A stretch of 64,000 nt of DNA from Azonexaceae bacterium s22 (GTDB taxonomy: Bacteria > Pseudomonadota > Gammaproteobacteria > Burkholderiales > Rhodocyclaceae), in assembly GCA_016617495.1 (NCBI GenBank), contig WYCU01000003.1:186001-250000 (forward strand), written 5' to 3'. The number at the start of each line of letters is the position of its first letter. Position 1 is the first letter of the stretch. The notes beneath the pieces were generated by a model. That model was not told the origin of the DNA, did not search any database, and was given only the letters and a program-made list of their open reading frames with translations. Below, one piece after another: positions 52,329 to 62,531 of the stretch. A program made the position numbers and the translations under genes.

Positions 52329-55300
52329 TCAAGCGCATCGTCCATTTTGCGCTGCATCAACCGCTGTTCATTCTGGTCGGGCTGGTGCTGTTCATCGGCA
52401 TCGGCATTTCCGCATTCCGCACCCTGCCCATCGAGGCCTTTCCGGATGTCACCGATACCCAGGTCACAGTCATTACCCTTTACCCGGGGCGGGCGCCGGA
52501 AGAAGTGGAAAAGCAGGTCACCATCCCGCTGGAAATCGCCCTGGCCGGGGTGCCGAATTCGATCCGCATGTTCTCGCACACGCAATTCGGCCTCTCCTTC
52601 ATCGTTGTCACTTTCGATGAAAAGCCCAGCCTGTTCATGGCCCGCCAACTGGTCGAGGAACGCTTGCGCGGACTCGATCTGCCGCCGGGCGTGGAGCCCG
52701 AGCTTGCGCCGCCGGCCACCGCCACCGGCGAAATCTTCCGCTACCGCCTGGACGCTCCCGGCCTCAAACCCAGCGAAGCGCGCGCCCTGCAGGATTGGAC
52801 CATCGCGCGCCAGCTCAAGCAGGTGCCCGGCGTCGCCGACGTGGTTTCGCTCGGCGGCCCGATCCGCCAGTACGAAGTGCGCCCGGACCTCGCGCGTCTG
52901 CGCGACTACCGCATCACCCTCGGCCAGCTTTTTGCCGCCCTGCAGCGGGCCAACGCGAACGCGGGCGGCGGTTCCGTCGCACAGGGCAGCCAGCAATTCC
53001 TCATTCGCTCCATCGGTCTGCTGCGCTCCTCGGCCGACATCGGCAATATCGTCGTCGCCGAAAACAAAGGCACCCCGATCCTGATCCGCGACATTGCTGA
53101 AGTGGTCGAAGCGCGCGTGCCCGAACAAGGCGTGGTCGGCTATACCGATGCCGCGGGCGAACAGGATGACGTCGTCACCGGCATCGTGCTGTTGCGCAAG
53201 GATGAAAACCCGTCGCGCGTACTGGAAGCGCTCAAAGCCAGGGTCGACACGCTCAATGCCTCGGTATTGCCGGCCGGGGTTCGCATCGTGCCTTATTACG
53301 ACCGTTCCTGGTTGATCGGCAAAACGCTGCGCACCGTATTCACCAACCTTCTGGAAGGTGCGCTGCTGGTCACACTGGTGCTTTACCTGTTCCTGGCCGA
53401 TCTGCGTGCGGCGGCCATCGTCGCCTCAATCATCCCGCTGGCCTTGCTGGGCACCTTCATCGGTCTCTCGCTGGTAGGCATTCCAGCCAATCTGTTGTCG
53501 CTCGGCGCCATGGACTTCGGGATCATCGTCGACGGGGCGGTGATCGTCATCGAAAACATCTTCCGGCGCCTTGGCGAAGCCCAGAAGGACGGCGACCATC
53601 GTCCGCGTGCACGCACCATTCACGAGGCCGTTGTCGAGATCGGCCGCCCGACGGTGTTCTCCATCATCATCATCATCGTCGCCCACTTGCCGATCTTCAC
53701 GATGCAGCGCCACGAGGGCAAGATTTTTGCGCCGATGGCTTATTCCGTGGTGGCGGCACTCATCACCTCGCTGGTGCTCTCGTTCACACTGGTGCCCTTC
53801 CTCGCCAATATTGCCTTCCGCAAGCATGTACCGCACGAGGAAACCCGCCTGATGCACTGGTTCATGAACCGCTATGAACCCGCGCTCAAATGGGCACTGG
53901 CCAATTCCCGGCGCGTACTGGCCGGCGCCTTGCTGGCTTTGGGGCTTACGGCGGCGGTGCTGCCGCAACTGGGGACCGAATTCCTGCCGGAACTGAACGA
54001 GGGGTCGATCTGGATCAACGTCACCCTGCCCACTTCGGTATCGGTGGAAGAAGCGAAGAATGACCTGCGCAAGCTGCGCGGCATCATCGCCAGCTTCCCG
54101 GAAGTCAATGCGGTGGTCTCCAAGGCCGGTCGCCCGGAAGACGGCACCGATCCGAAGAACATCAACATGACCGAAATGCTGGTCGACCTGAAGCCGGAAG
54201 CACAATGGCGTGCGGGCATGACGAAGGAAAAACTCGTCCGCGAAATGGAGGACAAGGTCAACGACATGCCGGGTATCGAGCCGACGTTCAGCCAGCCCGT
54301 GCGCGACCAGATTCTCGAATCCATCTCGCAAATCGACGGCCAGATCGTCATCAAGATCTTTGGCGACGATGTTCGTACACTTCGCGAAACGGGTCGTCAG
54401 GTGCTCGACCGTATCGGTGCCGTCCCCGGTGTCGCGCGGGCCTTCATCGACCGCGATGGCGACCTGCCGCAATATCGTCTGGAAATCGACCGCGAGGCCG
54501 CTGCACGCTATGGCCTGAACGTCATGGATGTTCAGGACGTCATCGAAACGGCACTCGCCGGGAAGGCCGCGACCGAACTCTGGGAAGGCGAACGCCATTT
54601 CAGCGTGGTCGTCCGCCTGAAGAACGAGGCACGCGCGCTGGATCGCCTGGGCGATCTGCTGATTCCGACGCCTTCCGGCGCGCAGGTACCGCTCTCCAAT
54701 CTGGTGGATTTCAAGGTCGACAGCGGCGCCATGAACATTGCCCGCGAATCCGGGCAACGCGTCGTGGCCATCGGCGTGTTCATCCGCGACCGTGACATGG
54801 GCAGCGTGGTACGTGACATGCAGGCCCGCACCGCCGACCTGAAGCTGCCCCAGGGTTATTCGATCACCTGGTCCGGCGAATTTGAAAATCAGGAACGCGC
54901 CATGAATCGCCTGATGCTGGTCGTTCCGCTCTCCATCCTGTTCATTTTCGTCCTGCTCTTCGACGCTTTCGAGTCGTTCAAGGATGCACTCATCATCATC
55001 TGCAACATCCCGTTCGCGCTGATTGGCGGCATTTTCGCCCTGCTCCTCTCGGGCATTCCGCTTTCGGTCTCGGCGGCCATCGGTTTCATTGCCCTCTTCG
55101 GGCAGGCGGTACTGAACGGCGTGGTCATGGTCAGCTACTTCAACCAGCTCAAGCAGCAGGGGCTGGATGCCTACCAGGTCGTTTTCCAGGGCGCCATGTC
55201 GCGTTTGCGCACGGTGCTGATGACCGCCCTGCTGGCCATGCTCGGGCTGGTACCGATGGCGCTGTCGCACGGCATCGGTTCGGAAACCCAGCGCCCGCTG

Positions 55301-55414
55301 GCGCTGGTGGTCATTGGCGGCCTGATCACCGCCACGCTGCTTACGCTGTTCGTGCTGCCCACGCTGTATTACTACCTCGCCACCCACCCGAAACTGGCCA
55401 AAGCCTTGCATTAA
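52325..55414 (+). CDS. czcA: Heavy-metal RND efflux pump CzcA-like, system 2
   Basis: 1029 residues, 12 predicted helices. In TM4 the signature DFGIIVDGAVIVIEN is intact, with both Asp and the Glu used for proton relay in CzcA; this is the divalent-cation (Zn/Co/Cd/Ni) form. N-terminus IKRIVHFALHQPLFILVGLVL and the C-terminal VVLFVLPTLYYYL are family-typical. Same length as the pump of system 1 but a different subgroup, so the two are not recent duplicates. Last gene of the operon. Confidence 0.93.
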   Translation: MIKRIVHFALHQPLFILVGLVLFIGIGISAFRTLPIEAFPDVTDTQVTVITLYPGRAPEEVEKQVTIPLEIALAGVPNSIRMFSHTQFGLSFIVVTFDEKPSLFMARQLVEERLRGLDLPPGVEPELAPPATATGEIFRYRLDAPGLKPSEARALQDWTIARQLKQVPGVADVVSLGGPIRQYEVRPDLARLRDYRITLGQLFAALQRANANAGGGSVAQGSQQFLIRSIGLLRSSADIGNIVVAENKGTPILIRDIAEVVEARVPEQGVVGYTDAAGEQDDVVTGIVLLRKDENPSRVLEALKARVDTLNASVLPAGVRIVPYYDRSWLIGKTLRTVFTNLLEGALLVTLVLYLFLADLRAAAIVASIIPLALLGTFIGLSLVGIPANLLSLGAMDFGIIVDGAVIVIENIFRRLGEAQKDGDHRPRARTIHEAVVEIGRPTVFSIIIIIVAHLPIFTMQRHEGKIFAPMAYSVVAALITSLVLSFTLVPFLANIAFRKHVPHEETRLMHWFMNRYEPALKWALANSRRVLAGALLALGLTAAVLPQLGTEFLPELNEGSIWINVTLPTSVSVEEAKNDLRKLRGIIASFPEVNAVVSKAGRPEDGTDPKNINMTEMLVDLKPEAQWRAGMTKEKLVREMEDKVNDMPGIEPTFSQPVRDQILESISQIDGQIVIKIFGDDVRTLRETGRQVLDRIGAVPGVARAFIDRDGDLPQYRLEIDREAAARYGLNVMDVQDVIETALAGKAATELWEGERHFSVVVRLKNEARALDRLGDLLIPTPSGAQVPLSNLVDFKVDSGAMNIARESGQRVVAIGVFIRDRDMGSVVRDMQARTADLKLPQGYSITWSGEFENQERAMNRLMLVVPLSILFIFVLLFDAFESFKDALIIICNIPFALIGGIFALLLSGIPLSVSAAIGFIALFGQAVLNGVVMVSYFNQLKQQGLDAYQVVFQGAMSRLRTVLMTALLAMLGLVPMALSHGIGSETQRPLALVVIGGLITATLLTLFVLPTLYYYLATHPKLAKALH

Positions 55415-55416
55415 GC

Positions 55417-55441
55417 AAAAAAAGACCCGCATCGGCGGGTC
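55417..55441. terminator. Hairpin after the czcA-like gene, T-run on the minus strand
   Basis: 7-bp stem GACCCGC / GCGGGTC with loop ATCG. The run of seven A precedes the stem, so the T-run belongs to a minus-strand transcript, although no minus gene precedes it. On the plus strand it is only a hairpin after the operon. Confidence 0.5.
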
Positions 55442-55567
55442 GAAATTGCTCCTGGAGGAGTTGCGTCACCATTGTGCGAGCAATGCCTGACGCACTCCTG
55501 ACCTCACCCCGCGCCCGACGCTCGCAGCTACAATCGTGGTCCCCGGCCATTTCCCCATCGGTTCGCC

Positions 55568-56815
55568 ATGCCCCGCCTGCCTTCGCTCAACACGCAAATC
55601 CTGATCGGCTGCGCCCTCGGTGTGGCCTGCGGCTGGGCCTTGCAGCAGGGCGTTGCCGATCCCGCCGTCGCCGCCTCGACGATGTACGGCGCGCGCATCG
55701 TCGGCAACCTGTTTCTCGATTTGCTGCGCATGGTGCTGGTGCCGCTGGTTTTTGCGTCCATCGTGACCGGCGTGGCCAACCTGCGCGCCCATGAAAGCAT
55801 GCATCGGGTCTGGGTCGCCACGCTGACTTTCTTTTTCGCCACGATGGCGATTGCCATCGTCATCGGCTTCGGCGCCGCCCACCTCTTCCGCCCCGGCGAG
55901 GGCCTGCATCTGGACATGTTTGCCGATGCCACGCGCGACTACCAGGCGCGCCAGATGCCCCTGCCGGATTACATCGCCCAGTTCCTGCGCGGGCTCTTCC
56001 AGAATCCCTTCAAGGCACTGGCGCAGGGCGAGATCCTCGCCATCGTCGTCATTGCCATCTTTCTCGGCATTGCGCTCGTGGCCGGCGGCGAGCGCTACCG
56101 CAATATCCGCACCCTGATCGAAGAATTGCAGGAACTTTGCCTGCGCATTGTCGGCTGGATCATGCACCTCGCCCCGTTCGGCCTCGCGGCCCTGCTCCTG
56201 CAACTGGTCGCCGGGCAGAATCCCGGGCTGCTGGCGAGCCTCGGGCATTTCATCGTGGTCGTCACCGGCACCACGCTGTTTCACGGCATCGTCGTGCTTC
56301 CGGCGATTCTCTGGATCATGACCGGCGTTTCGCCGCTGCGTTTTTTCAAGGGCGCGCGCGAAGCCTTGCTGACTGCCTTTGTCACCAGTTCCAGTGCTGC
56401 CACCTTGCCCGTCACGCTGCGCTGCACGGAGCAGCATCTGCACGTCAAGAAGGACATCGCCAACTTCGTGGTGCCGCTGGGCGCCACGGTGAATATGGAC
56501 GGCACGGCGCTTTACGAAGCGGCCGCGGCGCTGTTCGTTGCGCGTCTGGCCGGCATCGAACTCGATCTGGCCAGCCAGTTCGTGATCTTTTTCGTGGCCA
56601 TGCTCGGCGCCATCGGCGCGCCGGGCATTCCCAGCGTCGGCATGTTGAGCATGGTGCTGGTGCTCGAATCGGTTGGTCTGCCCACCGCCGCCATCGCCAT
56701 TCTGTTGCCCATCGACCGCATCCTCGATACCACCCGCACGGCAGTCAATGTCGAAGGCGACATGGTCGGCGCGCTGATCGTCCAGAAAATCGCCGGCAAA
56801 GGTACGGGCGCTTAG
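55568..56815 (+). CDS. Dicarboxylate/amino acid:cation symporter (GltP/DctA family)
   Basis: 415 residues. The three marks of SLC1-type transporters are present: HP1 serine-rich tip SSSAATLPVTLRC, TM7 NMDGTALYE, and HP2 AIGAPGIPSVGM. N-terminal helices 1-6 are followed by the transport domain. Nearest groups are glutamate/aspartate:proton or C4-dicarboxylate symporters. The residues after the NMDGT motif and in TM8 (DRILDTTRTAVNVEGD) include the Asp that in glutamate transporters contacts the amino group, favouring an amino-acid substrate. Confidence 0.92.
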   Translation: MPRLPSLNTQILIGCALGVACGWALQQGVADPAVAASTMYGARIVGNLFLDLLRMVLVPLVFASIVTGVANLRAHESMHRVWVATLTFFFATMAIAIVIGFGAAHLFRPGEGLHLDMFADATRDYQARQMPLPDYIAQFLRGLFQNPFKALAQGEILAIVVIAIFLGIALVAGGERYRNIRTLIEELQELCLRIVGWIMHLAPFGLAALLLQLVAGQNPGLLASLGHFIVVVTGTTLFHGIVVLPAILWIMTGVSPLRFFKGAREALLTAFVTSSSAATLPVTLRCTEQHLHVKKDIANFVVPLGATVNMDGTALYEAAAALFVARLAGIELDLASQFVIFFVAMLGAIGAPGIPSVGMLSMVLVLESVGLPTAAIAILLPIDRILDTTRTAVNVEGDMVGALIVQKIAGKGTGA

Positions 56816-56820
56816 GCGAA

Positions 56821-57255
56821 TCAGTTTTCCGGCATCGGCACATGGTGCCGGCGCAGCCACTCGCGGTCCAGTTCCCAGCGCACCGACTTGATGCCGGGCT
56901 GGCGCAGCACGATGTCCCGCGCTTCGTCCTGCACCTTGCCCAAGGCGTTCTGCAAGGCGATGTAGGCCGGATTGTTGGAATCCTTGACGTTCACGTCCGG
57001 ATACATCGTGCCGAGAAAGCGGAAGGCCGGCATGTCGAAATTGCGCGGCGTGCCCATGACGGCCACATCCCCTTCGACACGAAAGACGCGGAAGGGATAA
57101 GGGTAGGCTTGCAGTTGCGCGCTGCCTTCGCTTTCGATGGCGGCATTGAGCGCCCGCGTCTGCCCGTCCGGGCGGCGGATCGCCCAGTCCAGCGCCACCA
57201 GCGCGATCACAACCAGCAGAATCCACTGCCACGACTTGAGCTTGGGGAATTTCAT
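56821..57255 (-). CDS. Single-pass membrane protein of unknown function
   Basis: 144 residues from [20 protein letters not shown] at 57255; 13 residues from a GTG/TTG further up are excluded. One N-terminal helix (about 8-27), then a soluble periplasmic part ([31 protein letters not shown] ... [27 protein letters not shown]) ending with [19 protein letters not shown] do not recognise a family. Convergent with the symporter gene (5 bp). Confidence 0.7.
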   Translation of the reverse strand: MKFPKLKSWQWILLVVIALVALDWAIRRPDGQTRALNAAIESEGSAQLQAYPYPFRVFRVEGDVAVMGTPRNFDMPAFRFLGTMYPDVNVKDSNNPAYIALQNALGKVQDEARDIVLRQPGIKSVRWELDREWLRRHHVPMPEN

Positions 57256-57299
57256 GCCACACCTTGCACGGGAACGACCCGGTGAGCGTAACATTCCCG

Positions 57300-57338
57300 A
57301 TTGTCGCGGTCGACGCCTAAAAATGGCCGAATTTCAAA
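57300..57338 (+). repeat. Interspersed core/A-tract motif, copy 10
   Basis: Core ATTGTCGCGGTCGAC at 57300-57314, then GCCTAAAAATGGCCGAATTTC. Intergenic, ends 18 bp before the ATG of the carbonic anhydrase gene, in the same orientation as the gene. Confidence 0.88.
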
Positions 57339-57355
57339 TCGCTTCAGGAGACCAC

Positions 57356-57880
57356 ATGCCGCTTTATCGTCTGGGTGACAAAGCCCCCCAACTCGGCCCG
57401 GATGCCTGGGTTGCCCCCAACGCCACTGTCATCGGCGACATCCGCCTTGGCGCCAATGCCTCGATCTGGTGGAACGCCACCTTGCGCGGCGACAACGACC
57501 CCATCCATATCGGCGAAAACACCAACATCCAGGACGGCTCGGTACTGCATACGGATGAAGGCATCCCCATGCACATCGGCAACAACGTGACGGTCGGCCA
57601 TCTGGTCATGCTGCACGGCTGCACCGTGGGCGATGGCAGCCTGATCGGCATTGGCTCGGTGATCCTCAACCGCGCGGTCATCGGCAAGGGTTGCATCGTC
57701 GGGGCCAATACCCTCATTCCGGAGGGCAAGGTTTTCCCGGACCGCGTGCTGATCGTCGGTTCGCCCGGCAAGGTGGTACGCGAACTGAGCGATGAAGATG
57801 TGGAAAAACTGAAAAAATCGGCCGCGCATTACGTCGACAATGCGCGGCGTTACCGGACCACCCTGCTCCCGGCCGACTGA
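57356..57880 (+). CDS. Gamma-carbonic anhydrase family protein (YrdA/CaiE-like)
   Basis: 174 residues from ATG 57356, with CAGGAGA upstream; the longer frame to 57137 is rejected. Left-handed beta-helix of hexapeptide repeats: [81 protein letters not shown]. Metal ligands are the His of VLHTDEG and the two in VGHLVMLHG, as in Cam. Whether it is an active anhydrase or an acyltransferase-like form is not decided by sequence. Confidence 0.92.
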   Translation: MPLYRLGDKAPQLGPDAWVAPNATVIGDIRLGANASIWWNATLRGDNDPIHIGENTNIQDGSVLHTDEGIPMHIGNNVTVGHLVMLHGCTVGDGSLIGIGSVILNRAVIGKGCIVGANTLIPEGKVFPDRVLIVGSPGKVVRELSDEDVEKLKKSAAHYVDNARRYRTTLLPAD

Positions 57881-57889
57881 GCCGGAACA

Positions 57890-57911
57890 CGGGGCGGCGT
57901 GGGTCGCCCCG
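57890..57911. terminator. Hairpin between convergent genes
   Basis: 7-bp stem CGGGGCG / CGCCCCG with an 8-nt loop in the 33-bp gap between the anhydrase gene and the convergent small hypothetical gene. No T-run on either strand. Confidence 0.45.
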
Positions 57912-57913
57912 CT

Positions 57914-58165
57914 TCAGGCCGCTGCCGTGAACCCCTTCGGTTTGCGCTCCCAGCGACGTACCTCGGCCACCAGGGCCGATTGCTGGCCCGCCGTGATCAT
58001 GCGCTGCCCCGAGCGCCATTCAAAAGTCAGGCCATCCGACTGAACGCCGGCCTTGTGCAACAACTCGGCCATCAGTATCAGATCGTTCTGTCGCAAGCGA
58101 CGGCCGTCGCTCAATGTGGCGACGAATTCGTCCTGAATCAATGCGATATTTGCGGTAATTGCCAT
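57914..58165 (-). CDS. Small hypothetical protein, 83 residues
   Basis: 83 residues from ATG 58165, which has a perfect GGAGG at 6 nt spacing. Sequence: AITANIALIQDEFVATLSDG, RRLRQNDLILMAELLHKAGV and GLTFEWRSGQRMITAGQQSALVAEVRRWER. The second half looks like a small DNA- or protein-binding helix pair. Not recognised. Single gene, divergent from tex. Confidence 0.75.
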   Translation of the reverse strand: MAITANIALIQDEFVATLSDGRRLRQNDLILMAELLHKAGVQSDGLTFEWRSGQRMITAGQQSALVAEVRRWERKPKGFTAAA

Positions 58166-58322
58166 ATCCAACCTCCTATGACATTAGCGTACCGTTTGTC
58201 ATAAATCCCTTCCGTGGCGGATTCCACACTCCCGGCAAAATTGGCCAAAAACGCCCATGGTTGTCTTTTCCGGCCGGATTCCGCATAGTTCACCCCCCGT
58301 TTTTTGCTGCACCGCCGCACCC

Positions 58323-60638
58323 ATGCTCGCACCCATCGAACACCGCATCGCCATCGAACTCAACGTCCGTCCGTCCCAGGTCATGTCCGCCGTCCAACTG
58401 CTCGACGAAGGCGCCACCGTGCCTTTCATCGCGCGCTACCGCAAGGAAGTCACCGGCGGGCTGGACGACACGCAACTGCGGACGCTGGAAGAGCGCCTGG
58501 TTTATCTGCGCGAACTCGAAGAGCGCCGCACAGCCATCCTTGCGAGCATCGAGGAACAGGGCAAACTGACCCCCGAACTCAAAGCCGAAATCGACGACGC
58601 CGAAACCAAGCAGCGTCTTGAAGACCTCTACCTGCCTTACAAGCAAAAGCGCCGCACCAAGGCGCAGATCGCCCGCGAAGCCGGCATCGAGCCGCTGGCG
58701 CTGGCGCTGCTCGACAACCCCGAACTCACCCCGGACGAAGAGGCCGAAAAATACCTCAACGCCGACGCCGGCTTTGCCGACACCAAGGCGGTACTCGACG
58801 GCGCACGCCAGATCCTGATGGAAAAGTTCGCCGAAGACGCCGACCTGCTGCGCGGCCTGCGCGAATACCTCAACGAACACGGCCTCGTCCGCTCCAAGGT
58901 GGTCGAAGGCAAGGAAACCGAAGGCGCCAAGTTCCGCGACTGGTTCGACTTCGCCGAAGCCATCGCCGACATGCCCTCGCACCGCGCCCTGGCACTCCTG
59001 CGCGGGCGCAACGAAGGCGTGCTCTCGGTGACGCTGGTGCTCGATTCGGAGCTCGACGAAGAAAACATCAAGCCGGGCCCCAACCCCTGCGAAATGCGCA
59101 TCGCCAGCAAGTTCGGGATCAAGGCCCAGAGCCGCCCGGCCGACAAATGGCTGGCCGACACGGTACGCTGGACCTGGAAGATCAAGGTCTACACCCACCT
59201 TGAACTCGAACTGATGAACGCGTTGCGCGAGCGCGCCGAAGAAGAAGCCATCCGCATCTTCGGCAAAAACCTCAAGGATCTGCTGCTCGCCGCCCCGGCC
59301 GGCCAGCACGTGACCATGGGCATCGACCCCGGCATCCGTACCGGCTGCAAGATCGCCGTCGTCGACGCCACCGGCAAGCTGCTCGCCACCGAAACCATCT
59401 ACCCGCACGAGCCGCGCAACGACTGGGCCGGCTCCATCCACACCATCGCCCGCCTCGCGGCCCAGCATGGCGTTTCGCTGGTCGCCATCGGCAACGGCAC
59501 GGCCAGCCGCGAGACCGACAAGCTGGTGCAGGATGTGATGAAGAAATACCCGGAAGCCCGCTTGCAGAAGATTGTGGTGTCCGAAGCCGGCGCCTCGGTC
59601 TATTCCGCCTCCGAACTCGCGGCCAAGGAATTCCCGGAACTCGACGTTTCGCTGCGTGGCGCGGTCTCCATTGCCCGCCGCCTGCAGGACCCGCTCGCCG
59701 AACTCGTCAAGATCGAGCCCAAATCCATCGGCGTCGGCCAGTACCAGCACGATGTGTCGCAGACCAAGCTGGCCCGCTCGCTGGATGCGGTGGTCGAAGA
59801 CTGCGTGAATGCAGTTGGCGTCGATGTGAACACCGCCTCGGTGCCGCTGCTGACCCGAATTTCCGGCCTCAACGCCGGCTTGGCGGCCAACATCGTCAGC
59901 TACCGCGACGCCAACGGCGCTTTCCGCTCACGCAACGACCTCAAGAAAGTCCCGCGCCTCGGCGACAAGACCTTCGAGCAAGCCGCCGGCTTCCTGCGCG
60001 TGCCCAATGGCGACAACCCGCTCGACGCCTCTTCGGTGCACCCGGAAGCCTACCCGGTGGTCGAAAAAATCATTGTCGACCTTAAAAGACCGATCAAGGA
60101 ACTGCTCGGCGACAGCCGCGCGCTCAAAGCCGTCAACGCCAGCAAATACACCGACGAGCGCTTCGGCCTGCCGACCGTGCAGGACATCCTGAAGGAACTC
60201 GAAAAGCCCGGCCGCGATCCGCGCCCGGAATTCAAGACCGCCACCTTCGCCGACGGCGTTGAAGAAGTGAAAGACCTGCGCCCCGGCATGATCCTCGAAG
60301 GCGTGGTCACCAACGTCGCCGCCTTCGGCGCCTTCGTCGATATCGGCGTGCATCAGGATGGCCTGGTGCACGTTTCCGCCCTCTCCGACCGTTTCGTCAA
60401 AGACCCGCACGAAGTCGTCAAGGCCGGCCAGGTGGTCAAGGTGAAAGTGCTGGAAGTCGACCTGCCACGCCAACGCATTTCGCTGACCATGCGCATGTCC
60501 GACGAGCCGGGCAAGGGCCGCAGCCACGAAGCCGGCGCCCAGCGCGGCGCGCCGCTTTCGCGCCAACAGGCCCGCCACAACGCGCCAGCACCGGCCGGCA
60601 ACGCCATGGCCGCCGCCTTCGCCAAACTCAAACGCTAA
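58323..60638 (+). CDS. tex: RNA-binding transcriptional accessory protein Tex
   Basis: 771 residues from [20 protein letters not shown] at 58323, the normal Tex length; the 22-residue extension to 58257 is not homologous. Helical N-terminal domain, YqgF-like domain ([20 protein letters not shown] near residue 335), helix-hairpin-helix ([20 protein letters not shown] near 520) and a C-terminal S1 RNA-binding domain ([20 protein letters not shown] near 650). Essential or conditionally essential in several pathogens; Spt6 homologue. Its stop overlaps the start of the hydrolase gene. Confidence 0.97.
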   Translation: MLAPIEHRIAIELNVRPSQVMSAVQLLDEGATVPFIARYRKEVTGGLDDTQLRTLEERLVYLRELEERRTAILASIEEQGKLTPELKAEIDDAETKQRLEDLYLPYKQKRRTKAQIAREAGIEPLALALLDNPELTPDEEAEKYLNADAGFADTKAVLDGARQILMEKFAEDADLLRGLREYLNEHGLVRSKVVEGKETEGAKFRDWFDFAEAIADMPSHRALALLRGRNEGVLSVTLVLDSELDEENIKPGPNPCEMRIASKFGIKAQSRPADKWLADTVRWTWKIKVYTHLELELMNALRERAEEEAIRIFGKNLKDLLLAAPAGQHVTMGIDPGIRTGCKIAVVDATGKLLATETIYPHEPRNDWAGSIHTIARLAAQHGVSLVAIGNGTASRETDKLVQDVMKKYPEARLQKIVVSEAGASVYSASELAAKEFPELDVSLRGAVSIARRLQDPLAELVKIEPKSIGVGQYQHDVSQTKLARSLDAVVEDCVNAVGVDVNTASVPLLTRISGLNAGLAANIVSYRDANGAFRSRNDLKKVPRLGDKTFEQAAGFLRVPNGDNPLDASSVHPEAYPVVEKIIVDLKRPIKELLGDSRALKAVNASKYTDERFGLPTVQDILKELEKPGRDPRPEFKTATFADGVEEVKDLRPGMILEGVVTNVAAFGAFVDIGVHQDGLVHVSALSDRFVKDPHEVVKAGQVVKVKVLEVDLPRQRISLTMRMSDEPGKGRSHEAGAQRGAPLSRQQARHNAPAPAGNAMAAAFAKLKR

Positions 60639-62140
60639 TGTCCCGACTCTTTCGCCTGACCACCGCGGCCGGCCGCCACACCTGGCGCCTGGCCGTGCGT
60701 CTGGCGTGGATCATCGCGCTCACCTGCGCCGCCATCGTGCTCGGCTACACGCTCTACGCTGTCGCCATGCTGCCGCCCTTGAAACCCTGGCACACCGAAA
60801 GGCTCAAGGAAGAATTCTCGGCCCTGCACGACAGCAATCTCGATTTCGCCGGCTATCTGCAACTCGAAGACCGCCTGTTCGCCGAATACCGCGCCAAGGT
60901 CGCGGCCTGGAACGAAAACGACGAAACCTACCTTTTCAGCCGCTTCAACCCCGAAAGCCCGGTCAGCCGGCTGGCCGACGGCGCGCCCTTCAACCGTTCC
61001 TTCCGGCTGGCGCAGCAAAAGCCGCGCGGTCAGGCGCTGCTCATCCACGGCCTCACCGATTCGCCCTACTCCATGCATGCCATGGCGCAATCGCTGCACG
61101 CACAAGGCTTTGATGTCACCGTCGTGCGCCTGCCCGGCCACGGCACCCTGCCCTCGATGATGGTCGAGATGAGCCACCGCGACTGGACCGCCGCCGTGCG
61201 CATCGCCGCCCGCGAAGTCGTCTCGCGCGTCACACCGGGCCAGCCCTTCTACATTGGCGGCTATTCCACCGGCGGCACGCTGGCCCTGCAATACGCGCTC
61301 GATGCGCTCGACGACGCCAACCTCAAGCGCCCGGACCGCGTGCTGCTTGTCTCCCCCGCCATCGAAATCACCCGCGTTGCCGCGCTCGCCTCGATCATCG
61401 ACTTCCTCAGCATCGTGCCCATCCCCGTGCTCGAAAAAGTGCGCTGGCAGGATGTAAACCCGGAATTCGACCCCTACAAATTCAACTCCTTCCCGGTCAA
61501 CGCCTCGCGGCAAGTCAATCGCGCCACGCGCACCCTGCGCGCCTCGATCCTGCGCGCGCATGAACGCAAGCGCATCGCCGAACTGCCGCCCATCGTCACC
61601 TGGCAATCCGTCGTCGATTCCACCGTCGGCGCCACCGGCACCGCCGAAACGCTCTACGGCCGCCTCGACGGCAACGGCCACCGCCTCGTGCTCTTCGACG
61701 TCAATCGCCACCGCTACCTCGCCAGCGTGCAACGCCCGCAAGCCGGCGAACTCATCGACCGCCTGCGCCAGCAACAGCGCGGCTACACCCTCGACATCGT
61801 CGGCAACATCGACCCCGACGAAACCGGCATCGCCGTCCGCCACATCGCCCCGGACAACACGGAAACGCGAGAAACGCCCGACCTCAAATGGCCGAACAAC
61901 CTCGTCTCCCTCGGCCACGTCGCACTCCCCTTCCCCGCCAACGACCCCATCTACGGCTTCCAACCCGGCAGCGGCCGCCACAACATCCCCAGCATCGGCT
62001 CCTGGCTGCTACGTGGCGAAAACGGCGCGGTCACGCTTACGCTAGGCTCGCTCACGCGCCTGCGCAGCAATCCGTTCTGGATGCTGGTGGAGCAGGAAGT
62101 GGGACGGTTGGTTACTGCGGACCTCGGGCGAGGGCGCTGA
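60638..62140 (+). CDS. Membrane-anchored alpha/beta hydrolase
   Basis: 500 residues. N-terminal membrane helix (about 20-42), then a serine hydrolase core with LLIHGLTDSPYSMHAMAQSL (oxyanion region), VRLPGHGT, and the nucleophile elbow GGYSTGG (Ser near residue 210). The catalytic Asp/His cannot be assigned with certainty; the C-terminal 150 residues (from about 340) form an extra domain rich in Asn/Gly/Arg (TLDIVGNIDPDETGIAVRHI ... YGFQPGSGRHNIPSIGSWLL). Overlaps tex by one base; codon use is more repetitive in the second half, but the frame is intact. Confidence 0.85.
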   Translation: MSRLFRLTTAAGRHTWRLAVRLAWIIALTCAAIVLGYTLYAVAMLPPLKPWHTERLKEEFSALHDSNLDFAGYLQLEDRLFAEYRAKVAAWNENDETYLFSRFNPESPVSRLADGAPFNRSFRLAQQKPRGQALLIHGLTDSPYSMHAMAQSLHAQGFDVTVVRLPGHGTLPSMMVEMSHRDWTAAVRIAAREVVSRVTPGQPFYIGGYSTGGTLALQYALDALDDANLKRPDRVLLVSPAIEITRVAALASIIDFLSIVPIPVLEKVRWQDVNPEFDPYKFNSFPVNASRQVNRATRTLRASILRAHERKRIAELPPIVTWQSVVDSTVGATGTAETLYGRLDGNGHRLVLFDVNRHRYLASVQRPQAGELIDRLRQQQRGYTLDIVGNIDPDETGIAVRHIAPDNTETRETPDLKWPNNLVSLGHVALPFPANDPIYGFQPGSGRHNIPSIGSWLLRGENGAVTLTLGSLTRLRSNPFWMLVEQEVGRLVTADLGRGR

Positions 62141-62166
62141 GGCGGTCAAAAAGGCTCTAATTACCG

Positions 62167-62205
62167 ATTGTCGCGGTCGACCGCGAAAAACGGGCAAATT
62201 TCAGG
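62167..62205 (+). repeat. Interspersed core/A-tract motif, copy 11
   Basis: Core ATTGTCGCGGTCGAC at 62167-62181, then CGCGAAAAACGGGCAAATTTC. Intergenic, 27 bp past the hydrolase stop, at the border of the lower-GC end segment. Confidence 0.9.
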
Positions 62206-62531
62206 GCGAGGCTAGTGCTTCTGAATTGCCCCTTCGGTACCGTCGACCATGGCCTATGCAACATTGGCCTAACGCGTTCTCCTGTCTCTTGCGAACGCTG
62301 CCAACGACTACCTAATAATTCTGGCAGGTGCGCAGTTTCTGGTCACCGCGATACCATCTCGAAATGTCGCAGCGACCGCAGATCCCTTTCGGCATCCAGC
62401 GCCCAGTTAGCTTTACGTTACAGTGAGTTGAAATCGAATTTACTCTGACCCCTTTGGTCTTGGTTGCGGTAGCCTCCGAAATGCGGCCAAAAAATCACAA
62501 ACCGCGCAGAACTGATAGAGGACTGGAATTT
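62206..62531. other. Non-coding stretch at the start of the accessory segment
   Basis: No ORF with a ribosome site or family-like sequence. Base composition is more AT-rich than in neighbouring genes and stop codons occur in all frames. The tail contains aatttactctgacccc, a sequence I have often seen near hypothetical or mobile genes in other betaproteobacteria (recollection, not a database result). Promoter of the DUF2442 gene probably lies here. Confidence 0.6.

Noticed and set aside
53426-55432. 668-codon minus-strand frame
   Set aside because: Antisense to the czcA-like pump; composition (His/Arg/Asp-rich) is that of a mirror frame.
58290-59750. 486-codon minus-strand frame
   Set aside because: Antisense to tex; no family features.
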